The translations under genes and the position numbers were made by a program. Of a stretch of 40,998 nt of DNA, positions 18,766 to 28,442 are shown in pieces. Position 1 is the stretch's first letter; the number at the start of each line of letters is the position of its first letter. This DNA is from Trichomonas tenax (taxonomy: Eukaryota; Parabasalia; Trichomonadida; Trichomonadidae), in NCBI GenBank assembly GCA_023091735.1, contig JALKBU010000424.1:1-40998 (forward strand). Reading direction: 5' to 3'. Below the pieces are notes generated by a model. That model was not told the DNA's origin and did no database searches. It saw only the letters and a list, made by a program, of their open reading frames with translations.

Positions 18766-18867
18766 ATGGGCAAAGCAAAAAAGAAATATGAACATTTTAC
18801 GCACAAAAATTCGTTTTTTTTTTCAAATCGAATCGACTCTTCGTTAGTAAAATCAGCAAATACTTAG
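18766..18867 (+). pseudogene. Promoter plus truncated 33-codon start of a gene
   Basis: ATG at 18766 is preceded by TCATCAAA, a good initiator-type context. It opens with the basic stretch MGKAKKKYEHFTHKN but hits a TAG at 18865-18867 after a run of T (Phe codons). This looks like a gene start whose body has decayed. No family is recognised and it may be chance. Confidence 0.25.
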
Positions 18868-20198
18868 ATTCTGCATCCCAATGCGCACATACAAGTAATT
18901 TCATATATAATCAACACATAATATTATTTCAAAAAATATCTTTCACGTTTAGACAAAAATCCTACGGTAAATTACCAAACCAAGTACTCATGTGTCTATT
19001 TTTTGTTCGTTCTTTCTGTAAAAATTACTTTCTTACGTTTTAAAATGTGATTATTTTTGTATTTTTTGTCATGAAGCATTTAACTTTGCTGTTAACTTAA
19101 GCTCTATCACTGCAATAATATCTGATGCTTTAAAGGCTCATAACCCCATCTTAACATTCAGAAAAATCAAATAAACGTACAAAGATGTAGTAATTTTTGT
19201 ACATTTTTCATTTCATTTTTTCGATTGCATCAATTTTTATGCATGTTAGGGCAAGTTTTAATCGAACAAAACGGTTGATTTTAAGCACCGAACAATATGC
19301 TCAAGCTTATTTTGATTTTGAAGCATTTTACAAAAGTGTCATTTTTCGCAGATGTTTGAGAGCCTCTAGTTCCATTTCTTTCTTATCTCTGTTGTTTCCA
19401 TCTCTCAACATTCTTTTTTAAAAAGCACAGACTTTATTTTCTTTTCATAATTAGTCGTCAAAAACTTCATCCTTGTGTCAATATTTTCAAGTTTATTCAA
19501 GCATAGTAGATGGTTGTACATGCTTAATACGATTCGATCAGGCTCCATTGGTAGCTTTATCGTGTCGCCAAACAAGTCCAAATCAATGTTTCGAATTTTT
19601 ATCTTACTCTAAATAACGAACCCAATGCGTAAAAACAAGTTACCTAGCGCATTGGCTTCCATCGAGCAAAATACAAATACATTTTTAAAATTTTGTTTGT
19701 CCCACTACATTAAAATCACCACCTTATATTTTTTACACACCCTTTTTAATTGTAAACTATATTATTAAATGCCAAGTATAGTCAACATATTTGCCAAATG
19801 TCAACCAAATAATTACATGACAAATTATAATCATCTTTTGTGCTCGGATTTTGTGTTGTTGTGATAGTTTCTATCGAAGCTGCGGTGTTCTATACATTGG
19901 CATGGGTCAGCAGTCCCTCTTGATGCATTTTGTCCCATGATAAAATTTTGGTTTGGATTCTCAAATTTCGCAATCAAAATTTCAAATAAATTTCGAGCCT
20001 CAAATTTTATAATATAGAATCTACGATATAACTAATATATACATTTCGAATTTGAAGAAAAAATAATTTTCAAAAATAAAACTTCAAATATATAAAGCTT
20101 ATTATATCCATAATCTATTTTGTGAAATTTGAAAAAATTTCGTTTCTATGAAAAAATTTAAAATAAGCTGAAAACGTGACATTTTTAAAGTGGGGGTT

Positions 20199-20460
20199 GA
20201 CAATCCCAACAAAGACCAAATACTTCAGGTTTACAATGCGATGTTGACATATACCACATTGCGGCAATGTTCACCATTCCTGAATGCTATTTGGAAAAGT
20301 TGGCGGAATGAGTTAGAACTGAGCGAATATCGATGACTCTGGCAGTCAACAAACCATGAATACGAAGCTGCTCTTTGTATTCAGTGGATTGTTGACTGCT
20401 GATGCCTTGATTGTGATGAATTCGCGAGAAAATTGAGGAAATTGTGAATTTTGTAACGAT
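20199..20460 (+). pseudogene. Possible decayed coding relic
   Basis: In one frame from 20199, 45 codons read DNPNKDQILQVYNAMLTYTT and on to SWRNELELSEYR before a TGA at 20334. The same frame then continues for another 21 codons to a second TGA, then more. Base composition is visibly richer in GC than the flanks. No family recognised. It could be a remnant of a mobile-element gene. Confidence 0.25.
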
Positions 20461-20581
20461 AAACCACCAGATTTTAACTGACCAGAGATTTATGTTTGTT
20501 ATGATTATATTTTTACACCATAAAATATCAAAAGATGGTATTTAATACTATTAACATTATAAACTTTGTATATGATTATTA

Positions 20582-21955
20582 TTATGACGATGTGGAATAA
20601 TAATATGAGTAGTCTGATTCATCAGAAGATGAAGATGAAGATTTGTCTTTCTTCTTATTCTTAGGTTCTTCTGGTTTTGGTTCTTCTTTCTTAGGTTCTT
20701 CTGGTTTTGGCTCTTCTTTAGCTTTGACAGTCTTTGCTCTAACGGCCTCTGTGAAAGGCGCTGGTTCAACAACATCAGAGCTGGAGTCAGACGAGTTGGA
20801 CTCTTCCCTGTATGTGGCCTTGTTGGAGAGCGCTTCTGGGTGAGCAGGCTTCATGCTGTTCTTCTTTTCCTTCTGTTCCTTGCAGAGTTTGTATGTTTTC
20901 TCAGCGAACCTTTCGGAGAACTTCTTGACGCTTTCCTGATCGAGGGCATTGATAACTTCTGTGTGAACCCAAGCCTGCGCTGATCTGTCCGTGTCAAGCT
21001 GCCTGAGGTAGGCCTCTGTGACATGCTTAATCGCGGGATCAACGTCAGAAGAAGATCCTGTGAAGCCAGTGTATGTTGACTTGAATTGGACGATGTTCTT
21101 TGCGAGTCTCTTCTCGAAAACGTCCTTCTTGTTGAGAACCAAGCAAATTGGGGTCTTAAGGAAGTGCTGGTCAGCAGCAATCTGTGAGAACAATGTGAGA
21201 GAATCGTTTGCCTGTGATGTGCCTGGTTCTCTTGGAATAGAGAGTCCAAAACTCGACAAAGATACAACATAAATGATAACATCGACACCTTCATAGCATT
21301 TGTACCATGAATCGCGCTGGTCTCTGAGTCCACCGACTTCGATGAATTCTACCTCGTAATTGTTGAACTTGAATGGATGCCTGCGGAATCCATCTGTTGG
21401 TAAGCATGCGTGAAGTATTTGTTCGTTTGTTGCTGCGTAATTTTCTTGTGCAAATTGTTCTGCATTCGCGAAAAGATACTCTTCGTTCTCATAAAGTGAC
21501 TCATTCTTTATGGAATTGAACGCTTCCTTGAATGTTTCATCGGCCCACAGTTTAGCGATGCCACTTGCAATTTTAGTTGTGTAACTTTGGGCAGCTGAAG
21601 GAAGAGCTGTGATTTGATCAGCTATTTTGCTTAAGCTCTTCTCAAGCTGTGCGCCGGACTTGTTAATTGCCTGCATAACAAGTTTAACGTCTGCGATAAG
21701 ATTTGCTTTGATGTGATTAGTGTAGATTTTAACGAAATTCTCTGGGAATTTGCCATTGCATATGTTATCGAGTTGATTACATAATGTTGTTTTGCCGCCA
21801 TCTGCAGCACCAAGGACTAAAACGCGCAATGTCGTTTGTTCGAATTCGGCTGATGTTATTTTGATTTCCTCTTGATCCTCCTTCGGCTTCTGAACGCCCT
21901 TAACCGCTGTGGGCTTCACAGGTGTATCTTCTGGGAGAGATTCACCGCATCCCAT
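20582..21955 (-). CDS. Heterotrimeric G-protein alpha subunit, divergent
   Basis: 457 aa. The MGCGES N-terminus suits myristoylation and palmitoylation for plasma-membrane anchoring. Ras-like and helical domains follow: P-loop GAADGGKTT (49-57), switch I region CLPTDG (184-189), switch II EVGGLR (206-211), NKKD (275-278). Two catalytic residues are changed from the G-alpha norm: the switch I arginine is Cys184 and the switch II glutamine is Leu210. The Asp of DVGG is Glu206, and the TCA guanine motif is not conserved (near VHTEV, 330-334). After the usual core the protein adds about 90 residues of Pro/Glu/Lys repeats (EEPKPEEPKK) and a Ser/Tyr-rich end, an unusual extension where receptors normally bind. 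GTP binding is likely; GTP hydrolysis is predicted to be weak. Confidence 0.9.
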   Translation of the reverse strand: MGCGESLPEDTPVKPTAVKGVQKPKEDQEEIKITSAEFEQTTLRVLVLGAADGGKTTLCNQLDNICNGKFPENFVKIYTNHIKANLIADVKLVMQAINKSGAQLEKSLSKIADQITALPSAAQSYTTKIASGIAKLWADETFKEAFNSIKNESLYENEEYLFANAEQFAQENYAATNEQILHACLPTDGFRRHPFKFNNYEVEFIEVGGLRDQRDSWYKCYEGVDVIIYVVSLSSFGLSIPREPGTSQANDSLTLFSQIAADQHFLKTPICLVLNKKDVFEKRLAKNIVQFKSTYTGFTGSSSDVDPAIKHVTEAYLRQLDTDRSAQAWVHTEVINALDQESVKKFSERFAEKTYKLCKEQKEKKNSMKPAHPEALSNKATYREESNSSDSSSDVVEPAPFTEAVRAKTVKAKEEPKPEEPKKEEPKPEEPKNKKKDKSSSSSSDESDYSYYYSTSS

Positions 21956-21962
21956 TTTTTTC

Positions 21963-21968
21963 TAATGA
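21963..21968 (-). promoter_or_regulatory. Initiator TCATTA before the G-alpha gene
   Basis: On the minus strand TCATTAGAAAAAAATG places TCATTA 7 bases before the start codon. Confidence 0.55.
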
Positions 21969-23042
21969 TTTCACAAAAAGCTTTTTACTTCAGGAAAAGT
22001 GCGACTTGATGTCACATTTTGAGAAGCAATCAAAAAGCATCAAAAATTTAAGTCTAAATCCATTTCACAAAAAAATATTTTTCGTATTTTTCAAAATCTT
22101 AAAAAATTAATTAATTTGTTTTATTTTTTGATTTTTTATATTGATTAATAGAAATAATCAAAATCTAAAACAACACAAATGAATTATTTATATTAAGATA
22201 TTAATAAATATCAAAAATCACGATATTGTCGATTACAAATTTATCATTGAGATTTGATTTCTTGAAAGCTGAAGGAAATGGAATGTAAAAATAGGAAAGA
22301 GAGTGATAGCCAATGGAAATTACTGAGTTCTGCATGTTTTTTCAGAGTCGAGAATTTTCCATGTTAAAGATCAATTTTCAGGGTATTCTCCAATGAAACC
22401 ACAATAGCATCTATGTATAGAATATAATGAGATAGGTAGTGTGATCACATACCCCACCCTTTTTTTAATTTTCCAAATCTCACTTATTTCCCAAAAGGAC
22501 AAAGTATTTCCTCAAAGCACATTTAGTAGAGATATTTCCCACCATCATTTGCGATTATCTTGACAATTTTTCAGGACAATATGTTACAATAGAGCTATAG
22601 CAACCGTCATTTAGTTCCTGATGACGATCAAAGCACGTTCATGATAAAGACGATCTCTGACAATCTGCAAATTAAAAAATTGAACTTCAGCACTATAACA
22701 AATGAACCCAGTAAATAATCATTCACAAATTATTATTGACAATAATTGTTTGCTAATGAGTATCGACATCACAGCAGTGTCCTACAGAGCCCGCTCTGTA
22801 GGACAACAAAAAGGCGCAGATTTCCATTCAACATTTATGGGATTTTGGCACTGACCAAGTTTAAACTTTTAATTTTTTATGTTTATTTAGCCTCAGTGCA
22901 ATGTAAAACAGGTAAATTCATAAAATTCAAAGGTTTGATGTAAATCAAAGTAAAAAAACGTATATTTTTTGATCCCCAAAAATTTTTTTAATGGATATAG
23001 GCGAAGATTTTATATAAAGAAAAATTTGTAAATTTGTAAAAA
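21969..23042. other. Divergent promoter region with a long palindrome
   Basis: About 1.07 kb between the leftward G-alpha gene and the rightward phosphatase gene. No supported gene. The one clear structure is the palindrome at 22778-22805, described separately. A 32-codon ORF overlapping the palindrome (22756-22854) is not supported by any family feature. Confidence 0.5.
22778..22805. repeat. Near-perfect 28-bp palindrome
   Basis: TGTCCTACAGAGC, then CC, then GCTCTGTAGGACA: two perfect 13-bp arms around a 2-nt centre, much richer in GC than its surroundings. It could be a dimeric protein binding site, a cruciform, or the joined ends of a deleted inverted-repeat element. Confidence 0.65.
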
Positions 23043-23048
23043 TCACAA
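23043..23048 (+). promoter_or_regulatory. Initiator-like TCACAA before the phosphatase gene
   Basis: TCACAA lies directly before AATG, 1 base from the start codon at 23050, giving a very short leader. Confidence 0.45.
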
Positions 23049-23049
23049 A

Positions 23050-24279
23050 ATGGCGGAAAATAACATAGGCTTTCAAGGAAACACCGAGAGAGTTTTAAAC
23101 GAGTTTAAGGAAATCTTGAGTCTCCCACCTGAGCGTGTCACTGAGGTCGGTGTGACTGTTCCAATCCCAACATTCGAAGAATCAACTGTTATCGAGCTCG
23201 CTAACAGAGCAAAAAGGTCCTACATCGGTATGGACACATTGCTGAACATACAGAAGCCGGTTTATATCATTGGTGACTTACATGGAAACATACTCGACTT
23301 GATAAGGGTTTTAGTTTTGTCTGGAGTGCCGCCAGTCAGCAGATTCCTCTTCCTCGGCGATTACGTGGACAGGGGACAGTACTCTGTCGAAGTTATTACC
23401 CTTCTTCTCGCTTTAAGTGTCAAGTTCCCGGAGCATGTTTATTTATTACGCGGTAATCACGAATTCGAGCGTGTAAACGAAATGTACGGCTTCAAGATGG
23501 AATGTGAAACTATATACGGAGACCTCAAAGTATACAACGCTCTTAACGAAGCTTTTAACTGGATGCCTTTGGCTGCCAGGGTTGGAAAGGAGATATTCGC
23601 TGTCCACGGAGGTATATCTCCACAGATTTCCAGCTTCAGGCAGCTCAGGCTCGTTAAAAGGCCGATTACGACTTACGATAATAATATCGCGTGCGATCTT
23701 CTCTGGTCTGACCCTTCCACAGAAACGAAGGACTTCCTCAGATCGCAACGCGGAAATGGCGTCACATACGGAGTGAACGCTGTTAAAGATTTCCTCAGAC
23801 AATTCAAAATCGAACATATCGTCAGAGCACACCAGTGTGTTCCACTCGGTATCGAGAGATTCGCTGGTGATAGCGTTTACACTGTATTCTCTTGCTCTAA
23901 TTATGCCGATGCTTCCGGAAACAGGTGTGGAATCATGTTCGTGCCTGAGAATGGACCCCTTCAGTTGTTCTCACTGCCACCGATCACGCACATTCCGCGT
24001 GACAAAGCTTTGTTGACAGGAAAACCGGCACAGGGACAATCAACTCTCAGCCTCGCTGACGTGAAGAATGAGGTTTCTCGTAACTCCATTCTCTCCCTCA
24101 ACACGAAGTTCACACAGAGAACGTATATGACTAGAAAGAACTCTGGAATTCGTGGAGTTGTGAGCTCGCTTTCTCTTCCGAGATCGGCTTCTGCACAGTC
24201 GACGTCTAACATCGAAGAAGCGAATCTACCTCAACTCAAGCCTCGTCCACAAACTGCGGAGCCTTTCTTAGTTAATTAA
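23050..24279 (+). CDS. PP1-like Ser/Thr protein phosphatase (PPP family)
   Basis: 409 aa. All PPP metal-binding and catalytic motifs are present in order: GDLHGN (75-80), GDYVDRG (103-109), LLRGNHE (132-138), AVHGGISP (184-191), RGNGVTYG (234-241) and RAHQ (259-262), then SCSNY and GIMFV. It removes phosphate from Ser/Thr residues using two metal ions. LRGNHEFE and FNWMPLAA resemble PP1/PP2A-type enzymes; I lean to a PP1-like trichomonad paralogue. Residues 1-50 and the last 95 or so (Ser/Thr/Arg-rich, ending in RPQTAEPFLVN) are non-catalytic extensions, possible sites for targeting or phosphorylation. The codon mix is rich in C/G endings, suggesting good expression. Confidence 0.93.
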   Translation: MAENNIGFQGNTERVLNEFKEILSLPPERVTEVGVTVPIPTFEESTVIELANRAKRSYIGMDTLLNIQKPVYIIGDLHGNILDLIRVLVLSGVPPVSRFLFLGDYVDRGQYSVEVITLLLALSVKFPEHVYLLRGNHEFERVNEMYGFKMECETIYGDLKVYNALNEAFNWMPLAARVGKEIFAVHGGISPQISSFRQLRLVKRPITTYDNNIACDLLWSDPSTETKDFLRSQRGNGVTYGVNAVKDFLRQFKIEHIVRAHQCVPLGIERFAGDSVYTVFSCSNYADASGNRCGIMFVPENGPLQLFSLPPITHIPRDKALLTGKPAQGQSTLSLADVKNEVSRNSILSLNTKFTQRTYMTRKNSGIRGVVSSLSLPRSASAQSTSNIEEANLPQLKPRPQTAEPFLVN

Positions 24280-24724
24280 TCAATATTATGTTTTTCTTGT
24301 AGATATTTTGTAATTGATATATTTGTATTTGGAATGATGTTCATAAAGTTATTATATCTTATGTATTCGAACAAAAAAAAAACAACAAATCAATTATTTT
24401 TCAAATAAATTTCTCATTGTTTTTAAATTACAATACCAAAACCTGTTAATTATCATAATCTCTATTCGTTACATCGATTTTGACAGCAAATAAACTTAAT
24501 ACTTTTTGATTTATATCGCTTTTCTGGTTTAAGCACATCAGATTTATACTATAAACGAACGTTTGATGAATTCATTCAATTAATTGATGGTGCATTCCCA
24601 ATAAAAATATTTTGAAATATAATTTCATAAAACAAAGAAAAAAGAAGAATTGATAAATAGATATTAATGCATAGAACATAGGCAATAAAATTATAAACAA
24701 TTTTTATAATAAACAACAAAAAAA
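24280..24724. other. AT-rich spacer between convergent genes
   Basis: About 445 bases between two converging genes. It holds several A-runs and AATAAA-like strings that may serve 3' processing on both sides. I see no gene. Confidence 0.5.
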
Positions 24725-26887
24725 TTAAAGTCCGAGAGACATTGAAGCGATGAGCATATCAATGCTCATTGTCTGTTCGAGCATTGTCGCAACAGCCATA
24801 GGATTGATTCCTGGAACAGGGTCTTGAATGACTTCCCAATCTTCAGCGTCATCTTTTTCATTCTCCTTTTTCTCCAAAACTTCTTCATCAGTTGGTATCC
24901 TGTAGTTCTCACATGGTGGAACTCTGCGAACCTTTTCGCTGTGGAACATCGGAGTGATGCTGCCTATAGGAGGCTTCACGTTCTGTTTGCCGTATGAGAC
25001 TTTTTCGATGATCCTGAATATTTCTGTTTCATCAGCTTCGGATATCTGCTTTTTATGTCTGAGGCGTTTCATGTCAAAGTTTGGTGGCGGAAGATGCAAA
25101 GGAATGCATCTATCCTCGATCTTGTTGTAGAATTCGATAACTGAAGAACCAATCTTACACTCAGTGAGAGAGAAATTGATGTCTTGGATGGAGAAATTGT
25201 GCATCAAAGCATCAGAAAGATTTGGAAGCATCTCATCAGTGACTGGGTGACCGGAAATATCGACTTTCTTCAGTCTTCGATTATCCTTGATAAGAGAGAA
25301 AATTAGTGGCATCGATTCAGCACTGATGTCTGTTGGCTTTCTTTGCGATATCTTGAGATTTTCGATTGTGTCGTTTTCCGCAAGGAATTTGATGATCTCG
25401 GCAAATGATTTGCTCTTTTCTTTGACGCATCCCGATATATCAAGCTCGCATAAGTTCTCACATCTATCAAAGAAATCCAGTGTCTGCAATTCAACTGGAT
25501 TCTCAGCCCATCCGAGTCCAGTGAATTTAGGATCTTCGATGATATCGAATTCTCTTGCCAATGTGCTCCAGTTCGCTTGTAGGTTCTGGGCACGCGATAG
25601 ATCAATGGTGGCACGCAATGGAGCCAAAAGAACCAAAAGTCGCAGTATGTTGTCGCCAGCAAATTGTGTATCTGTAATCGAAAGCTTTTTGATGCTTGTT
25701 GGGATTTTGAGAGAAGGCTTCAAAGCTGCTTTCGCTTGATTTCCGTTGATGCTGATTTCTTGAAGTTTGACATCAGAGAAGTAAGACAAGAACCCGAAGA
25801 ACAGACACAGCTCAATTCCGCACTCATTGACTGAAAGAGAAGTGAGAGATTTCGTGACACGAAGTAATTGATAAAGATCCAAATTGTTTGAGTTATCGAG
25901 TGATAGATGTTTGATTCTCTGCATCTGTGTACTTTTCTCGAATGTGTCGATGAATTCTACAGCTGTTGGACCTGCCAAACAGTTGTTCAACATCAAACTA
26001 TTTAATTGTCGTGCACGAAGCAATTGTTCGATGTCTAACACATACTTTCTCGTGACTTTAGCGTTCATTATTGCTAAACTATCGATCTTTGACTTCGGAT
26101 TATCTTGAAATCCTTTGATGAAGAATTCAAAGTCAGAAGTTATTGGTTCATAAGTGATAATACTCTTAATTGTTTGGTTATATCGAACAAAGTTTCCCAA
26201 ATCTTTCCAAATGACACCTTTCATAGGTGTTTGAACGATTAATTTCGAAATCTTCGGATTAATTTGTAAAGCGCGTAAAATGTAGGGAATGTGGTTTCCT
26301 ATAGGATCGATGGTGTAAACATCAATCTCGTCATATGCGATTCCTAAGAAATCTTTAAATCTCAAAATCGTATCTAATGAATAATTGAAACTTTCGGTAA
26401 AAATCAGGGCCTTCAGGCGATAATACGAAGCATAGCGTGACTTTTGAATGGTCGTATAATCGAATTTCTCGAGATCAACTTCCGGAATCTCTTTATCGAT
26501 TAAAATATTGCAGATATAGCGAACAATGACGTAAATGATTAGAGGAACGACATCACTTTCAAGCTCAAAATATCCTTTGTCGAAGTGTAATTGCAGTTTG
26601 TATTCGTCATTTGAAACAATCCTTTTTAGTTGGAACCAAGTTTTGTTTAGAAGCGGATTGATGAATTTCGATTGGTTTTTATTGTCGAAAACGATTATAT
26701 TGCTTTCATTTGTAAATAATATCATTTTCTCTTTGTTTTTTTCCCTTCCAGTCACGTTAACAGGGTAACAAATTGAGGGTTCATTTTGTTTCACATCAAT
26801 AAACTCTGCAATTTTTTCGACTAAAAGTGGATCAATACACATTCTTTTTTCTTTTAAGTAAAATAAATTTTTGTTGTTTGAAATCAT
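24725..26887 (-). CDS. Leucine-rich-repeat protein, trichomonad CARMIL-like family
   Basis: 720 aa. Residues about 1-145 form a beta-rich N-terminal region that could be a PH-like fold. From about 200 to 620 there are RI-type leucine-rich repeats with the pattern L..L.L..N, for example IKHLSLDNSNNLDLYQLLRV, LCELDISGCVKEKSKSFAEI and LKKVDISGHPVTDEMLPNLS. The layout (N-terminal domain plus RI-like LRRs) matches CARMIL-type actin regulators, but there is no long proline-rich tail here. The last 60 residues are acidic and end in a short helical piece (MLEQTMSIDMLIASMSLGL). No enzyme motif. The start may be ATG 26887 or the Met at residue 16. Confidence 0.75.
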   Translation of the reverse strand: MISNNKNLFYLKEKRMCIDPLLVEKIAEFIDVKQNEPSICYPVNVTGREKNKEKMILFTNESNIIVFDNKNQSKFINPLLNKTWFQLKRIVSNDEYKLQLHFDKGYFELESDVVPLIIYVIVRYICNILIDKEIPEVDLEKFDYTTIQKSRYASYYRLKALIFTESFNYSLDTILRFKDFLGIAYDEIDVYTIDPIGNHIPYILRALQINPKISKLIVQTPMKGVIWKDLGNFVRYNQTIKSIITYEPITSDFEFFIKGFQDNPKSKIDSLAIMNAKVTRKYVLDIEQLLRARQLNSLMLNNCLAGPTAVEFIDTFEKSTQMQRIKHLSLDNSNNLDLYQLLRVTKSLTSLSVNECGIELCLFFGFLSYFSDVKLQEISINGNQAKAALKPSLKIPTSIKKLSITDTQFAGDNILRLLVLLAPLRATIDLSRAQNLQANWSTLAREFDIIEDPKFTGLGWAENPVELQTLDFFDRCENLCELDISGCVKEKSKSFAEIIKFLAENDTIENLKISQRKPTDISAESMPLIFSLIKDNRRLKKVDISGHPVTDEMLPNLSDALMHNFSIQDINFSLTECKIGSSVIEFYNKIEDRCIPLHLPPPNFDMKRLRHKKQISEADETEIFRIIEKVSYGKQNVKPPIGSITPMFHSEKVRRVPPCENYRIPTDEEVLEKKENEKDDAEDWEVIQDPVPGINPMAVATMLEQTMSIDMLIASMSLGL

Positions 26888-27050
26888 AACAAGATATAGT
26901 TTTGAGGCTATATTTTTAATATTTTCTGCGAAATTTAAAAAATATTTTTAAATATTAAATTTAGTAAATAAACAATGATTTTTGAAAGAGTACACTAAGT
27001 AGGCTTTCTATATACAGATATACAACTACAAAATGAAAAAATATGAAATA

Positions 27051-27404
27051 TTAAGCTTTCGTGATACGATAAATAGATCTAATCTCTACTGTTCCAGCCT
27101 GGTGCTGCTGCTTCTCTGACGTGTCGTGGGCGTAAATTTCTCCTTTATTTTGTCTAAAGCATAAAACAACAACGGAAACGATCGTAATGATGATGATAAC
27201 GCAGACTACGACTGTGCAAACTATGAGCCATGTATCAACTTTGTTTGAATCTGAAGGATAAATGTAATTTATTCTCGGAGTTTTGGAAACTGTTGGGATT
27301 TGTGTAGCTTCCGGTGTTGGATCAGCAACTTCACTTGGGGGAGAGGCATCATCCGATTGTAGACTGTTTCTGTTCATCACGCATAAAACAAAAAATGCAA
27401 ACAT
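27051..27404 (-). CDS. Small single-pass membrane protein
   Basis: 117 aa. It has a hydrophobic start (MFAFFVLCVM), a Pro/Ser/Thr/Glu-rich stretch of about 45 residues likely outside the cell, one strong transmembrane helix at about 58-83 (TWLIVCTVVVCVIIIITIVS, then VVVLCF), and a 34-residue tail starting RQNKGE with positive charges at the membrane. The charge pattern fits a type I protein with an inside C-terminus. The tail holds two tyrosines (EIYAHD, SIYRIT) but no clean YxxPhi motif. It resembles the membrane-anchor ends of trichomonad surface proteins without their large ectodomain, so it may be a standalone adaptor or a shortened family member. Confidence 0.65.
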   Translation of the reverse strand: MFAFFVLCVMNRNSLQSDDASPPSEVADPTPEATQIPTVSKTPRINYIYPSDSNKVDTWLIVCTVVVCVIIIITIVSVVVLCFRQNKGEIYAHDTSEKQQHQAGTVEIRSIYRITKA

Positions 27405-27848
27405 AATTTTTTAAAAAATAAATTTCTAACGAATTTACAAATTACATAATAACCTTATTTACTATTTTGGTCTAATATTTTAAATGTAATCATACCCAGA
27501 ATTGTCTAAAGTATTTATTACATTTTAATCGAAAAACATAAAATATCTCGAGAATTATAAGCTATGGTATAACCTTTACAAGATAACACCTTAATAAGAT
27601 TTTTATATAGAGTTTATTATTAAGTAATTTTATGATAATTGAGAATTATATTTTTTTTAAAATATATTTTGCTTTTTAACTGTTTGATAGTATTAAGAGT
27701 ATCTGAGAAATGTATTTTAATAAAATGTGATATATCAAGATATTAGACAACAAATATAGGTTTATCAATACATAACATAAAAAACAAGACAGTTGAGAGT
27801 ATTGTGAGTGAGATGAAATAAGAGCCTAAAGCTAAATTTCATGCAAAA
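27405..27848. other. AT-rich spacer between leftward genes
   Basis: About 440 bases with no gene or marked repeat. Confidence 0.5.
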
Positions 27849-28442
27849 TTATTTTGGATCTTGCTTTGGAAGTATTCCTCTCTGTTTATTCTGATACAAA
27901 ACTTCCTGCTCAAGAATCTTTCTAATTTTTTCTTCAGGAATGAACTGCCACGTGAAAAATGTTTTTCTTTCTCCAACAGGTCTCAAACCACGCTGGAAAA
28001 TTGGTGTAAACTCTTCTCCAACGCCGAATGGATAATCTACCGCTGAGAAATACATATCGTGGAACTCTCCTTGCGCATAATTCTTTCTTTTTAGGAAAAG
28101 TTCGTGTTCTTCTGCAGAATATTTAGGGGCTTTCGCTCTTTCTTGCTTCTGTAGTGCTTTTTGAGTGTTTATCACTTCCATTTCTTCCGGAGTTTTGCTC
28201 ATAGCTTGGGACCAGCCAACGGATATGATTTTCCCGTTGATTTCCTTCTGATCGAGCGCCTCTATCGCCTTTGATGCCGCAAATTTGTCGTCGTACTTCA
28301 CATATGCGAATATTCTGCGGCGGCCTGACTTAAAGTACTTCGGGATGTAGCAGTCCTTCACATCCCCGAACTCGCTGAAGACAGACTGAAGGAACTCCTT
28401 GCTGACGTGGTTAACAGGACGTACAAAGAGTGAGTAAGTCAT
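27849..28442 (-). CDS. RNA-binding protein with one RRM domain
   Basis: 197 aa. Residues 3-77 form an RNA recognition motif: RNP2 is LFVRPV (5-10) and RNP1 is RRIFAYVKY (about 42-50), with aromatic Phe/Tyr at the RNA-stacking positions. The SEFGDVKDCYIP and AIEALDQKEINGKIISVGWS stretches are classical RRM elements. The remaining 120 residues are charged and helical with an aromatic patch (HDMYFSAVDYPFGVGEEF), not a known domain. It probably acts in mRNA metabolism; the target is unknown. Initiator-like TCAAATATG lies just before the start codon. Confidence 0.85.
   Translation of the reverse strand: MTYSLFVRPVNHVSKEFLQSVFSEFGDVKDCYIPKYFKSGRRRIFAYVKYDDKFAASKAIEALDQKEINGKIISVGWSQAMSKTPEEMEVINTQKALQKQERAKAPKYSAEEHELFLKRKNYAQGEFHDMYFSAVDYPFGVGEEFTPIFQRGLRPVGERKTFFTWQFIPEEKIRKILEQEVLYQNKQRGILPKQDPK

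Larger units (their letters stand above)
18282..20581. other. 2.3-kb region without intact genes; relics and small hairpins
   Basis: No supported full gene. Items seen: overlapping inverted repeats at 18359-18405 (TATACATAGATT against AATCTATGTATA, and AGCCTATA against TATAGGCT); a 33-codon ORF at 18766; an 8-bp hairpin CCAATGCG/CGCATTGG at 19622-19655; and a less AT-rich coding-like relic around 20199-20460. The 74-codon ORF at 19197-19421 shows no family features and is probably chance. Confidence 0.5.

Noticed and set aside
19197..19421. 74-codon ORF in the relic region
   Set aside because: Phe/Ser/Leu-rich, as expected from T-rich DNA. No start context and no domain.
22746..22943. 65-codon ORF over the 28-bp palindrome
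   Set aside because: No family match, AT-rich second half, and the palindrome alone explains the odd composition.
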